Source: Sediminitomix flava (lineage in GTDB: Bacteria > Bacteroidota > Bacteroidia > Cytophagales > Flammeovirgaceae). Taken from it: 64,000 nucleotides of DNA. Of this stretch, positions 18,027-25,459 are shown piece after piece. The DNA is taken from assembly GCF_003149185.1 (NCBI RefSeq), contig NZ_QGDO01000001.1, positions 496,001 to 560,000 of the forward strand, read 5' to 3'. Made by a program: the position numbers and the translations under genes. The stretch's first letter is position 1. Each line of letters starts with the position of its first letter. Under the pieces are notes generated by a model that was given only the letters and a program-made list of their open reading frames with translations, was not told the DNA's origin and made no database searches.

Positions 18027-18881
18027 TAAAGATAAAGTTTGTTTCACTTCTTCAAAGTAATGTTTGCCAAAAAGGTTTGTATGTACCATCAAAGCGTACA
18101 TATTATAAATACTCATCCGATCTTCCCAGTTCGATTCCAAAGGGTAAACTTCATGATATGCTTCAAAACAACTCGCATCGAACCCTCCAAATAGTTTCAT
18201 AAAGGAAAGCTCTATTTCTCTATGTCCATAATAAACGGCAGGATCAATCAAGGCTGCTTTTTCATCAAGGCTGGCTAAGGTATTTCCATACCACAAATCG
18301 CCATGTAGCAAAGAAGACTTTTCTTTCGGAAAATAATCTTCCAACTTAAGTTTTAGCCTTTCCAATTGCCCTAAGTATGAACTTGAAATTAACTGGTTTC
18401 GAATTGCTAATTCAAACTGAGGCTGTAAACGCTGTTCAAAAAAGAAATCTAACCACAATTCTGTTTCTTTATTTTTCTGAACTAACTCACCGATATAATT
18501 ATCTTCTTTCCAACCATAATTCTTATTGCTTACCTGATGTAATTCAGCCAATCCTGTACCCAAATGTTCAAAGTACTTTTTTGAAGCTTGTCCTCTTTCT
18601 ATGAACTCCGAAATAAAGTAAGCATAATTCTCAAACTGACCGACTGTAACTACTTGAGGGATTATCAAGCCTGAATTACTACGAAGTGCATCCAACGAAT
18701 GTTCTTCTTTTTGGAACATATCAAGTTTATTTTTCTCATTCAACTTGATGAAAAATGCTCCTTGATTGGTACGTACGCTATAAGCCTGATGGATACAACC
18801 GCCACTCAAACTTTGAAAACTTTGTACGTTTACATTCTTACCAATTACTTCCGAAAAGATATTTTGAAATAAGGTTTTCAT
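18018..18881 (-). CDS. Fructosamine kinase family protein
   Basis: Cytoplasmic kinase of the fructosamine-3-kinase / aminoglycoside phosphotransferase fold, 287 residues. Members phosphorylate sugars attached to proteins by glycation (ketosamines), which triggers deglycation. Seen here are the N-terminal SGGCIHQAYSV nucleotide loop, the FFIKLNEK Lys strand, the catalytic LLHGDLWYGN motif and the metal-binding IDPAVYYGHREIELSF, all characteristic of the family. The start at 18881 (MKTLFQNIF) is chosen because family members begin about this far before the SGG loop; an ATG three codons earlier (18890) is possible. The gene stands between divergent and same-strand neighbours and is probably monocistronic. 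Confidence 0.9.
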   Translation of the reverse strand: MKTLFQNIFSEVIGKNVNVQSFQSLSGGCIHQAYSVRTNQGAFFIKLNEKNKLDMFQKEEHSLDALRSNSGLIIPQVVTVGQFENYAYFISEFIERGQASKKYFEHLGTGLAELHQVSNKNYGWKEDNYIGELVQKNKETELWLDFFFEQRLQPQFELAIRNQLISSSYLGQLERLKLKLEDYFPKEKSSLLHGDLWYGNTLASLDEKAALIDPAVYYGHREIELSFMKLFGGFDASCFEAYHEVYPLESNWEDRMSIYNMYALMVHTNLFGKHYFEEVKQTLSLFA

Positions 18882-18922
18882 ACGAATCATTCCTCAGATC
18901 GTGCAAATCCAAAAATTCCTTC

Positions 18923-18930
18923 TAATTTTG
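18923..18930 (+). promoter_or_regulatory. -7 promoter element TAATTTTG for the barrel protein gene
   Basis: Matches TAnnTTTG, 40 nt before the ATG at 18970. No clear -33 box. Confidence 0.45.
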
Positions 18931-18969
18931 TCTTTTAAAGAAAAAAGAAAGATACATTAGCGATTACTA

Positions 18970-19647
18970 ATGAAAAAACTTCTAATTGTTTTTGGACTAT
19001 TAATTTCATCATTGAGTGTACAAGCTCAGTTGTATATAGGCGGTAAAGGAACTGTTGTACTTCCTTCAGTCATTTTTTCACCAACTGTTTCCACACAAAT
19101 TGAAAATACTGTAGGTGGGCAGTTTGCCATTAAATACCTTTACAATGACTTTTCTGGTTTGGTATTGGAAGCGGGGTATGCCGAAAAAGGTTTTACTGAA
19201 ACTTCAGGTGGTGCCGAGCTTTACAGAAGACAATTGGATTACTTTCAATTGAATGCATTAGGTGATTTGCACACGCACTTAGGCCCTTTAAATGCCTTCT
19301 TAAACATAGGAGTTTATGCCGAATTTTTACTTGGAGAAACACTCGATGAAAATGAGACTCCGATTACAAACACAGGAGTTCAACTCCCTCCCGGTCTAGA
19401 AGCCCAAGCCTTTGATTATGCCACTCGAAAAGCCAATGATTTTAGATTTGGAATCGTAGGAGGCGGAGGTTTATTCTTCCCAACTAAAATAGGGGCATTT
19501 CAATTGGAAGGACGCGTTTATTTTGGAGTAACTAACACCTTGGAACGTGTTGTCCAACAGTCTGCTTACATTTCTAATGACCTTTCTTTCGATATTTCGG
19601 TGGGTTATTATATTCCAATTTTTGATCCTGAGAAAAGAAAAAAATAG
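18970..19647 (+). CDS. PorT-like outer-membrane beta-barrel protein
   Basis: Predicted outer-membrane protein of 225 residues. The signal peptide MKKLLIVFGLLISSLSVQAQ is followed by alternating amphipathic strands typical of a small eight-stranded barrel (QFAIKYLYND, LVLEAGYAEKGF, NAFLNIGVYAEFLLG, FRFGIVGGGGLFF, LEGRVYFGVTN) and ends with SFDISVGYYIPIF plus a Lys-rich tail. This is the layout of the Bacteroidota outer membrane beta-barrel (PorT-like) family, whose members are mostly of unknown function. It has its own promoter and terminator. Confidence 0.85.
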   Translation: MKKLLIVFGLLISSLSVQAQLYIGGKGTVVLPSVIFSPTVSTQIENTVGGQFAIKYLYNDFSGLVLEAGYAEKGFTETSGGAELYRRQLDYFQLNALGDLHTHLGPLNAFLNIGVYAEFLLGETLDENETPITNTGVQLPPGLEAQAFDYATRKANDFRFGIVGGGGLFFPTKIGAFQLEGRVYFGVTNTLERVVQQSAYISNDLSFDISVGYYIPIFDPEKRKK

Positions 19648-19674
19648 CTACAATAGCTTCTTAATATTATACAA

Positions 19675-19708
19675 AGCATTAGTTCTGAATCGGGCTGATG
19701 CTTTTTTG
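19675..19708 (+). terminator. Terminator after the PorT-like gene
   Basis: Eight-base-pair stem (19675-19682 with 19695-19702, one G-U) followed by six T. Confidence 0.75.
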
Positions 19709-19909
19709 TATTAATACGTTACTTAACTTTCAAAAATGCTTACTAAGACTGTTTCCCTTTTCATTAATCAATTAGAATACAACTAAAAGTTGGAGATCAC
19801 AAACAACTTTTTTTAATAAAAATTGATCTTAAGCACTTTATCAAACGAAAATTATAAATTCCTAATCTAGCGTTTACCAAAACCCTTAGAACCTTTCTTT
19901 TTAAGAAAA

Positions 19910-20062
19910 ATGTTCTATTGTCATGAAACTGTAATACAGATGAAAAAGATGTGGATTTATCGGATTTATACGAGTATTGAAGAAATACTCTCTCTTCATA
20001 TAGAAGATTTGTGGGAAGAATTTCTGACCAATGAAAACCAAATAAAAAGGCACAAAAAGTAG
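19910..20062 (+). CDS. Possible 50-residue small ORF
   Basis: ATG-initiated, 50 codons, translating to a mixed-charge peptide that includes MKKMWIYRIYTSIEEILSLH and a basic end (QIKRHKK); an internal ATG at 19940 would give 40 residues. The helical, amphipathic look is suggestive, but no promoter or ribosome-binding signal supports it and it may be chance. Confidence 0.2.
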   Translation: MFYCHETVIQMKKMWIYRIYTSIEEILSLHIEDLWEEFLTNENQIKRHKK

Positions 20063-20185
20063 CCTGTCTAGCATTTCATTTTTTATGGTTTGTGATGTTT
20101 CCCAAACATTGTGAATAAATGTTTCTTTTAAGATTTGTTTGTAATTTCTAGTTAAGGCGAATTACGAAGTGACTTTAACAGATTT

Positions 20186-20193
20186 TATATTTG
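20186..20193 (+). promoter_or_regulatory. -7 promoter element TATATTTG
   Basis: Exact TAnnTTTG 45 nt before the ATG at 20238. No good -33 box. Confidence 0.5.
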
Positions 20194-20237
20194 TGGACTA
20201 ATAACAATTAATCCATCTGTAATAACAAACAAGCTTC

Positions 20238-20786
20238 ATGAGAACAATTAGCCTATTCTATGTAGCGCTTTTTTCTCTGATTCCGACCCTACTTTTTGCA
20301 GGAGATCGAGACAAAGACAAAAAGCAGAGTACCAACAAAGTTGAAGAAGCAGATCATCAAGAACACCACTTTGAACTAGAAATGTCTTACAACGATGCAA
20401 ACCATTTTGAGTTTACTGGTTCAGTTTATTTTGCTCATTTAACGAAGTTTCAAGGTACTGTAGAATTTACAGGACACCACTATGCTGCTGTTCTAGTCCG
20501 CGAATTACCATTTAGACATTCTAAGTTTGGGACATTTTTTGGAGTAGGTACGAGCTTTGGTTTTGAGAAAGAACACATGAATTCAGAAATCGGTGTTCAC
20601 GAAAGTAAAATGGCGCCTTCTGAAGAAGGTGAAAATGAATGGGAAACAAACCTAATTGTTCAGTCTGGTCTGGCTTACTCTATTGATTCGCATTGGAGTA
20701 CAGGATTTACTGTGTCACCAGGTTACTGTTTTCAAACGCACGACCCTATTGTAGGTATGACCTTAGATTTGGTCTTTGCTTTTTAA
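20238..20786 (+). CDS. Small exported protein, probable outer-membrane barrel
   Basis: A 182-residue protein of unrecognised family. A signal peptide (MRTISLFYVALFSLIPTLLFAG) is followed by a very hydrophilic Asp/Lys segment (DRDKDKKQSTNK) and a His-rich stretch (ADHQEHHFELE). The remaining sequence alternates in beta-strand fashion (HFEFTGSVYFAHL, GTFFGVGTSFGF, TGFTVSPGYCF) and ends in Phe (LDLVFAF). C-terminal Phe and alternating strands suggest an outer-membrane barrel of about eight strands. The His-rich segment could bind metal, which is speculation. Confidence 0.75.
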   Translation: MRTISLFYVALFSLIPTLLFAGDRDKDKKQSTNKVEEADHQEHHFELEMSYNDANHFEFTGSVYFAHLTKFQGTVEFTGHHYAAVLVRELPFRHSKFGTFFGVGTSFGFEKEHMNSEIGVHESKMAPSEEGENEWETNLIVQSGLAYSIDSHWSTGFTVSPGYCFQTHDPIVGMTLDLVFAF

Positions 20787-20797
20787 CTAAAAAAATA

Positions 20798-20835
20798 GAG
20801 GGCTTCCAGAATTTTCAATTCTCTAAGCCCCCTAT
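20798..20835. terminator. Bidirectional hairpin between convergent genes
   Basis: Nested stems: 20798-20807 with 20826-20835 (one mismatch) enclosing AGAATT/AATTCT. T-rich flanks are weak. Confidence 0.5.
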
Positions 20836-20858
20836 TCATTTTATAACTTTAAGTAATT

Positions 20859-21563
20859 TTATAGCCCTAGCTTTTCCATTACTCCTTCCTTATCGATATA
20901 CCCAAGGTGTTCCCACGTTTTTTCTTTCTTATCATATAATTGCAAAACAGGAAGAGCTGTAATATTAAACTCTTTACAAAGCTCAGGATTTGCATCTGCA
21001 TCTATTTTTACCACAACAACCTTGTCTGCGTGGTCTTTTTTAATTTCTGCTAAATATGGAGCCATTTTCTTACAAGGTCCACACCACTCCGCATAAAAAT
21101 CAACAAGAACCAATTTATCGCTGTCAATCATTTTTTGGAAATCAGCCATTGACAAAGCATCTTTTTGGGCTGGTCTTACTACTGGAAAATCTGCAGCCAT
21201 CCATTTCCCAAGACCTCCATCAAGTTCATAAACTTCCTCAAAACCTAAAGAGACTAAACGTTTGGCAGCCTTTGTACTTCTTGCCCCACTTCTACAATAA
21301 AGATACACAGGTTTTGATGTATCTAGTTGTTTAGCTTGTTCGTTGAAGTTATCAAACCAATTGATATTTTTAGCATTCTCAATCGTTCCCTTCGCTACTT
21401 CTTCAGGTGTACGAACATCAATCAACTGTGCATCTTTTGCATTTGCTAAAGCTGTTTGAAAAGATTTAGCATCTAAATGTTGAAAATCTGCTTGTGTTTG
21501 GGCATCTGAACAACTGCTCAGTAAAAGAAAAATGAGTGAGAATTTTAAAATAAGTAGTTTCAT
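20859..21563 (-). CDS. Rhodanese-thioredoxin fusion lipoprotein
   Basis: Periplasmic or surface lipoprotein of 234 residues joining two redox/sulfur domains. The lipobox is LLSSC (Cys18). Residues about 30-125 are a rhodanese domain with the active-site loop YCRSGARST (sulfur carrier Cys) and the DVRTPEEVAKGTIENA signature. Residues about 135-234 are a thioredoxin domain with FYAEWCGPCKKMAP and the cis-Pro segment ITALPVLQLY. The fusion suggests transfer of sulfane sulfur and reduction of the resulting persulfide or disulfide outside the cytoplasm. The upstream gene on the same strand (21590) is a small membrane protein of the type often linked to rhodanese; only 26 nt separate them. Confidence 0.92.
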   Translation of the reverse strand: MKLLILKFSLIFLLLSSCSDAQTQADFQHLDAKSFQTALANAKDAQLIDVRTPEEVAKGTIENAKNINWFDNFNEQAKQLDTSKPVYLYCRSGARSTKAAKRLVSLGFEEVYELDGGLGKWMAADFPVVRPAQKDALSMADFQKMIDSDKLVLVDFYAEWCGPCKKMAPYLAEIKKDHADKVVVVKIDADANPELCKEFNITALPVLQLYDKKEKTWEHLGYIDKEGVMEKLGL

Positions 21564-21589
21564 AAAAAATAGTGTATCTATTAAAGTGT

Positions 21590-21817
21590 TTATTCTTTCC
21601 CTCTTTGTGTTACATCACAATTAGAAGAAGCAGATCCACATCCCCATGCTAATAACCCTTTTAAAAAGACATAAGCGCCTACGGGTATTCCGATATAAAA
21701 CCTATCTACTATTCCTTGAATTAGTATCAATAATCCGACAAGGATAAAGAGTAAACGTGTGATGTTCCATCCGTATCTGATTCTGAAATAAATAGATTGC
21801 ATCTCGATTTTCATCAA
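21590..21817 (-). CDS. Small two-helix membrane protein, DUF2892/YgaP-membrane-like
   Basis: A 75-residue protein with two hydrophobic segments (WNITRLLFILVGLLILIQGI and IGIPVGAYVFLKGLLAWGCG) followed by Cys-containing CGSASSNC. The double-helix plan with a terminal Cys-rich tail resembles the membrane part of YgaP-type rhodaneses (DUF2892). Its place directly before the rhodanese-thioredoxin gene supports a shared sulfur-handling role. A second ATG one codon in (21814) is equally possible as start. Confidence 0.8.
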   Translation of the reverse strand: MMKIEMQSIYFRIRYGWNITRLLFILVGLLILIQGIVDRFYIGIPVGAYVFLKGLLAWGCGSASSNCDVTQRGKE

Positions 21818-21902
21818 CTTCTAATTGTTATCCGCCTTTGATATAATTGAGCAAAGATAATAGTTATAGATTGTTCTTTTGTAATCTATGTTACAAAGCC
21901 TA

Positions 21903-22829
21903 CTAAATTGCAGCTACTTTCTTTTCTATCGGAGCTGTACTATTTTCACTTTTCGTCAAGTGATCATAAGCTGCTGATACCACACTTTCATCTCTTACTA
22001 TTTTGTTATGACCTAAGCCAGAAGTATAAATCACTTTTGCAGAAGGATAACTCTGTTTCATCACTTTCGGATTCTCTTCAGATACTTGATCATCATCTGT
22101 ATCATAAGCCAAAAGCAAATCTACTCCCTCTATTTTTTCGACTAGTTGTTTCGCTTCAAAAGAATAAAAATCCCTGCCCAATTGATTTTGAACCCAAGAA
22201 AGGAAATAAGGATAATTCTTATTTGAAGCATTTACGTTTCTACAAAAGCCATCCAATATTTCATTTGCGATAGCAGGACTTGCGATCATCATCAACTTTT
22301 TTGAGAATTTACGTTTCGTGAGCGCCAAAAGTGAAGCTACTCCGCCTAAAGAATGTCCTACTACCATTTCAAAATCACCAAACTGTTTTTGTATTTCAAG
22401 AATCAACTCAGAAGCTTCTAAAAGATGCGTTCTGTTTCCTTCAGACTTTCCATGTCCTACCAAATCAAATGAAATACAGGCATAGCCTTCTTGCGTAAAT
22501 TTTTCTATGAATTTTGAAAACTGACTCACTTTCCCCATCCAGCCATGTACAAGTAAAATCGGCTTTCCTTCTCCCCACACATACACTTGAATATCATAGC
22601 CATTAATCTTTAAAGTCTGTTGTTTTGCTTGATCTAAAAGTGCTTTATCTCTTGAATTGATCGGTAATCGGAATACTTTGAAGAAAAAGTAAACGAACAT
22701 TTTACCTGAAAGGCTAAGCGATATCTTTTCAACCTTTGGAAATAACCATCTTATGATTCTGAAATTCAATGGTATTTTCTTCTTTTCTACTTTTTGCTCT
22801 ATCTGTGGCATTGTCTGATAAATTTTCAT
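21903..22829 (-). CDS. Alpha/beta hydrolase under TetR control
   Basis: A 308-residue alpha/beta-hydrolase-fold protein. The oxyanion region LLVHGWMGKVSQF, the nucleophile elbow VVGHSLGGVAS, the acid region around LLLAYDTDDDQVS and a late SGLGHNKIVRD His are all in the expected order. The N terminus has a hydrophobic stretch (GKMFVYFFFKVF) that may touch the membrane. The substrate is unknown; esters or epoxides are typical. A perfect palindrome identical in core to the one before tetR sits immediately upstream of the ATG, so the TetR protein probably represses this gene directly. It may be a detoxification enzyme induced by its substrate. Confidence 0.9.
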   Translation of the reverse strand: MKIYQTMPQIEQKVEKKKIPLNFRIIRWLFPKVEKISLSLSGKMFVYFFFKVFRLPINSRDKALLDQAKQQTLKINGYDIQVYVWGEGKPILLVHGWMGKVSQFSKFIEKFTQEGYACISFDLVGHGKSEGNRTHLLEASELILEIQKQFGDFEMVVGHSLGGVASLLALTKRKFSKKLMMIASPAIANEILDGFCRNVNASNKNYPYFLSWVQNQLGRDFYSFEAKQLVEKIEGVDLLLAYDTDDDQVSEENPKVMKQSYPSAKVIYTSGLGHNKIVRDESVVSAAYDHLTKSENSTAPIEKKVAAI

Positions 22830-22830
22830 T

Positions 22831-22846
22831 GATACCGATCGGTATC
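22831..22846. promoter_or_regulatory. TetR operator before the hydrolase gene
   Basis: Perfect 16-bp palindrome GATACCGATCGGTATC ending two bases before the hydrolase start and lying between tetR and the hydrolase. Shares a 14-bp core with the site at 23502. Confidence 0.8.
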
Positions 22847-22863
22847 TTTTTAGGTAAAATTTT

Positions 22864-23490
22864 TTATTTCTTAAAATCGTATTGGACTAAATAATCAATA
22901 TGATCCATCATGCTTGTCACATAATCATTACTTTCATGAAGCGTAGCAACAAAAATGCTTCCCTCTATCATAGAGAATAAATTCTGAGCGACAATCTCTA
23001 CTTCAATACTTTCTCTAAACTCATCTTGCGCTATTCCATCTTCCAATATTTTTCTCAGATCACCTCTCAAGTTTGTTCCTGCTTTCTGAGCCATTCTGAA
23101 AAGTTCTGGATTGGTAAAATGAGTATCAATTCCGATATTAATCAAAGGACAACCACCTAAATTATCGGTTTTATCCAGATAGTTTCTGTAATAATCTGTT
23201 AGAATTTGAAGCCGTTTAGTTGCAGATTTTTCCTCACTCAAAAGAATTGAAAGTGGAGCTAAGACAAGTTTTATATTGTATTTGAAAGCTTGTACCGCCA
23301 AATCTTCTTTACTCTTAAAGTTTCTATAAATCGCTCCTTTGGTCATAGAAGTAGCCTTTTCCAAGTCCGATAAACTTGTAGCTACATAGCCTTTCTTATT
23401 GAAAATTGGGGCTACTGTACGCAAAATGTAATCTTTCGTATTTTCTTTTACGGCCTTCAATCGAGTTGATTTAGAGTAATGAATATCCAA
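22864..23490 (-). CDS. TetR/AcrR family transcriptional repressor
   Basis: DNA-binding repressor of 208 residues. The N-terminal helix-turn-helix has the family pattern (ILRTVAPIFNKKGYVATSLSDLEKATSMTKGAIYRNFKSKEDLAVQAF in outline, residues about 20-67). A variable ligand-binding helical domain follows, with a TetR_C-type ending. Two matching palindromes, one before its own start and one before the hydrolase, point to autoregulation and control of the hydrolase. The inducing ligand is unknown. The divergent GNAT gene may also be affected because its promoter lies about 55 bp from the operator. Confidence 0.92.
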   Translation of the reverse strand: MDIHYSKSTRLKAVKENTKDYILRTVAPIFNKKGYVATSLSDLEKATSMTKGAIYRNFKSKEDLAVQAFKYNIKLVLAPLSILLSEEKSATKRLQILTDYYRNYLDKTDNLGGCPLINIGIDTHFTNPELFRMAQKAGTNLRGDLRKILEDGIAQDEFRESIEVEIVAQNLFSMIEGSIFVATLHESNDYVTSMMDHIDYLVQYDFKK

Positions 23491-23501
23491 ATGAAAGAAA
23501 A

Positions 23502-23515
23502 ATACCGATCGGTAT
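23502..23515. promoter_or_regulatory. TetR operator before tetR
   Basis: Palindrome ATACCGATCGGTAT, 11 bp upstream of the tetR start. The same core occurs at 22832-22845. Confidence 0.8.
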
Positions 23516-23566
23516 CAAGTTTTAATCTAAGAATTTGAGTTAAATGAGGAAATAAAGAAAAAGCCT

Positions 23567-23574
23567 TATTTTTG
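23567..23574 (+). promoter_or_regulatory. -7 promoter element TATTTTTG for the GNAT gene
   Basis: Matches TAnnTTTG, 22 nt before the ATG at 23596. It implies a very short leader. Confidence 0.5.
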
Positions 23575-23595
23575 TGCTCTCAAAAAATAGAATAA

Positions 23596-24369
23596 ATGAA
23601 ACTGACAGATATAAATAACAATTCGCTAGAACGATTAGCCTTATTTGGCAACTCATCTCCACTCATGCGAATTTTAGAAGAAGAAAAACTGAGCTATTTA
23701 GATAGTGGTTTTAAAAAATCAATTTTCAATATTATCCAATTGCATTCTAATGAAGGTTTAGAGCTTTCTAAACTTAAAGAAGCTATGGACTTTAATGAAA
23801 ATCGTCTTCGAAACTTTGAATTGAGAATTCATGATGAACTAATATCTGATGACTTAACAAAGTTCTTGGAAGAAGAAAACCTGCAAGTCTTAGAAACTAA
23901 TCACAGTTTTTTGCTTGAAATAAAAGACAACAGCCCAATTGAAGAAGCAAAATATGAGACTAGCGCTGTAGTTGATAAACAAGGAGTCATTGATTTTGCA
24001 TATGTATTAGCTAGTCAGTTTGAGCCTATGGATGTTGATGTCATCCATTTTTATAATAAAATACATCAAAAACTTTTGGCTAATGAAAACTTTGGAATGC
24101 TATCAGTTTATCACGACGGTGCAATTGCTGGAGTTGCCGAATATTTTATAGACAGTCAAAAGAATGCTGTTTTACATCATTTGGCGGTAGTAAACGAAGA
24201 ACAAGGAAAAGGGATTGGTCAGTCTCTTTTACAGGCTGTTATTGAAGAACTAAAAGTAAAGAAGATTAATACGCTAGCTATTCAGACTGTAAATGATACT
24301 GCGCCATATTTTGAAAAACTCTCGTGTCAATTGATTGGAAAAACTACTTGTTTTGGTCGAAAAGCCTAA
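23596..24369 (+). CDS. GNAT family acetyltransferase with N-terminal extension
   Basis: A 257-residue protein whose C-terminal half (residues about 125-255) is a GNAT domain. It has the acetyl-CoA pyrophosphate loop EEQGKGIGQSLLQAV near residue 205, the preceding strand AVLHHLAVV, and the final beta-strand ending in CQLIGKTTCFGRK. The first about 120 residues are helical (for example LSYLDSGFKKSIFNIIQLHSNEGLEL) and unlike GNAT; they may be a partner or substrate-binding domain. The acceptor substrate is unknown. Confidence 0.88.
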   Translation: MKLTDINNNSLERLALFGNSSPLMRILEEEKLSYLDSGFKKSIFNIIQLHSNEGLELSKLKEAMDFNENRLRNFELRIHDELISDDLTKFLEEENLQVLETNHSFLLEIKDNSPIEEAKYETSAVVDKQGVIDFAYVLASQFEPMDVDVIHFYNKIHQKLLANENFGMLSVYHDGAIAGVAEYFIDSQKNAVLHHLAVVNEEQGKGIGQSLLQAVIEELKVKKINTLAIQTVNDTAPYFEKLSCQLIGKTTCFGRKA

Positions 24370-24375
24370 ACCTTC

Positions 24376-24424
24376 AATAATCTTGGATGTAAGATAACTC
24401 CACTCCCATCCGAGATTATTTTTT
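24376..24424. terminator. Bidirectional terminator between two convergent GNAT genes
   Basis: Fourteen-base-pair stem (24376-24389 with 24407-24420, one G-U pair) followed by six T. The 3' arm overlaps the last codons of the minus-strand gene. Confidence 0.85.
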
Positions 24425-24868
24425 CATTTTATATTCATCTAAACCTTCTCCAAATCCATCAGGAATCACTGCATACGTATTAAAACCATATTTATTGAAA
24501 AGACGCTCCATCAATTGAGTCGTGTTTATGTAAATAGTAAAACCTGTATTTTCAGCTTTAATTCTATTTTCGATTTCTGAGTAAAATGAATCTACAACAC
24601 GGAAGAATTCTTTATACCCAATTGAGTTGCTTTCGAAAAATGTCCAAGCAATCCCATGCTGTTGAGCTTTTGTGTAATGTCCGCAACACCCTATAATTAC
24701 TCCATCAGAAAGAGCTACTAGGAAATTTTCATCGGTATAATTCTCTAAAAAATCGACTAACTCTCCTTCGTCATTCGGATCAAAATATTTCGGACAATTC
24801 GTTCTGAATATTTCGACTACTCTTTCCTTATCTGTGGATTGATACGATCTGATCTCTAAGTTTCCCAT
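24416..24868 (-). CDS. GNAT-like acetyltransferase
   Basis: A 150-residue single-domain protein with the GNAT strand-helix order: IRSYQSTDKERVVEIFRTNCPKYF at the N terminus, FLVALSDGVIIGCCGHY strands, and a C-terminal NKYGFNTYAVIPDGFGEGLDEYKM like the L-Y-x-x-x-G-F end of the family. The canonical Q/RxxGxG/A loop is not obvious, so CoA binding may be atypical. Substrate unknown. Confidence 0.78.
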   Translation of the reverse strand: MGNLEIRSYQSTDKERVVEIFRTNCPKYFDPNDEGELVDFLENYTDENFLVALSDGVIIGCCGHYTKAQQHGIAWTFFESNSIGYKEFFRVVDSFYSEIENRIKAENTGFTIYINTTQLMERLFNKYGFNTYAVIPDGFGEGLDEYKMKK

Positions 24869-24891
24869 GATGCAACTTTCTTAAAAGTTAA

Positions 24892-24925
24892 TCCCCTTTA
24901 CAATTTCTGATTTTTGTAAAGGGGA
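24892..24925 (-). terminator. Hairpin downstream of the 24988-26776 operon
   Basis: Twelve-base-pair perfect stem (24892-24903 with 24914-24925). The minus-strand tail is TTAACTTTTAAG, only moderately T-rich. Confidence 0.55.
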
Positions 24926-24987
24926 ATTCTTAATCCTTAAAAGTAAAAACTAAAACACTAGCAGTGCTTTACTTTTTATCTAATAAA

Positions 24988-25449
24988 TCAAAACTGATGA
25001 ACATGCTTTATCCAATGTCTGTCTTCTTCCAATTTCAATACTCGAATACCAACAAAAGACACTACAAATGAAGCTGCTAAACCTTCTGCAAAGAGTGCAA
25101 CAAATACAGAAAGTGGCGTTAGGTAGTCTCCTAGTAGTGCATTTTCCTTGATGTACTGCATAAATCCATAATCAAGGAATTTGAGGTAGCAGAGCATAAA
25201 TGCTGAAAACATAAACACAGGGAGCATTGAGGTTCGCATACCTACAAAAAAGCTATCGGCATAGCCAAACTCTTTTTCTGAAACAATCCGATCATGTCGC
25301 ATTGAAAGATAAGTAAGCGAACAGTGAAAGATTACATTGAAAATACGAAGGTCTAAAATGTGGTAATACCCCAGCATTTTCATACTAATGAAGTAGGTGA
25401 TAAAGCCCAGCAGCATCCATCCACCATAATATAATTCACCTTTTCTCAT
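24988..25449 (-). CDS. Four-helix membrane protein, DUF4199-like
   Basis: A 153-residue integral membrane protein with four predicted helices (GGWMLLGFITYFISMKML, LRIFNVIFHCSLTYLSM, MLPVFMFSAFMLCYLKFL, PLSVFVALFAEGLAASFVVSFVGI). A KEFGYADSFFVGMRTS loop lies between helices 2 and 3. The F-x-Y-x-x-x-F-x-x-G loop is reminiscent of DUF4199 proteins of Bacteroidota. Function unknown. It starts 10 nt after the stop of the upstream gene, so it is co-transcribed with the duplicated-domain secreted protein. Confidence 0.75.
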   Translation of the reverse strand: MRKGELYYGGWMLLGFITYFISMKMLGYYHILDLRIFNVIFHCSLTYLSMRHDRIVSEKEFGYADSFFVGMRTSMLPVFMFSAFMLCYLKFLDYGFMQYIKENALLGDYLTPLSVFVALFAEGLAASFVVSFVGIRVLKLEEDRHWIKHVHQF

Positions 25450-25459
25450 TATTTATGAT

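Larger units (their letters stand above)
19709..20237. other. Gene-poor interval before the 182-residue barrel protein
   Basis: Holds one weak small ORF (19910-20062) and the -7 box at 20186-20193, both listed separately. The rest is AT-rich with no evident structure. Confidence 0.5.
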
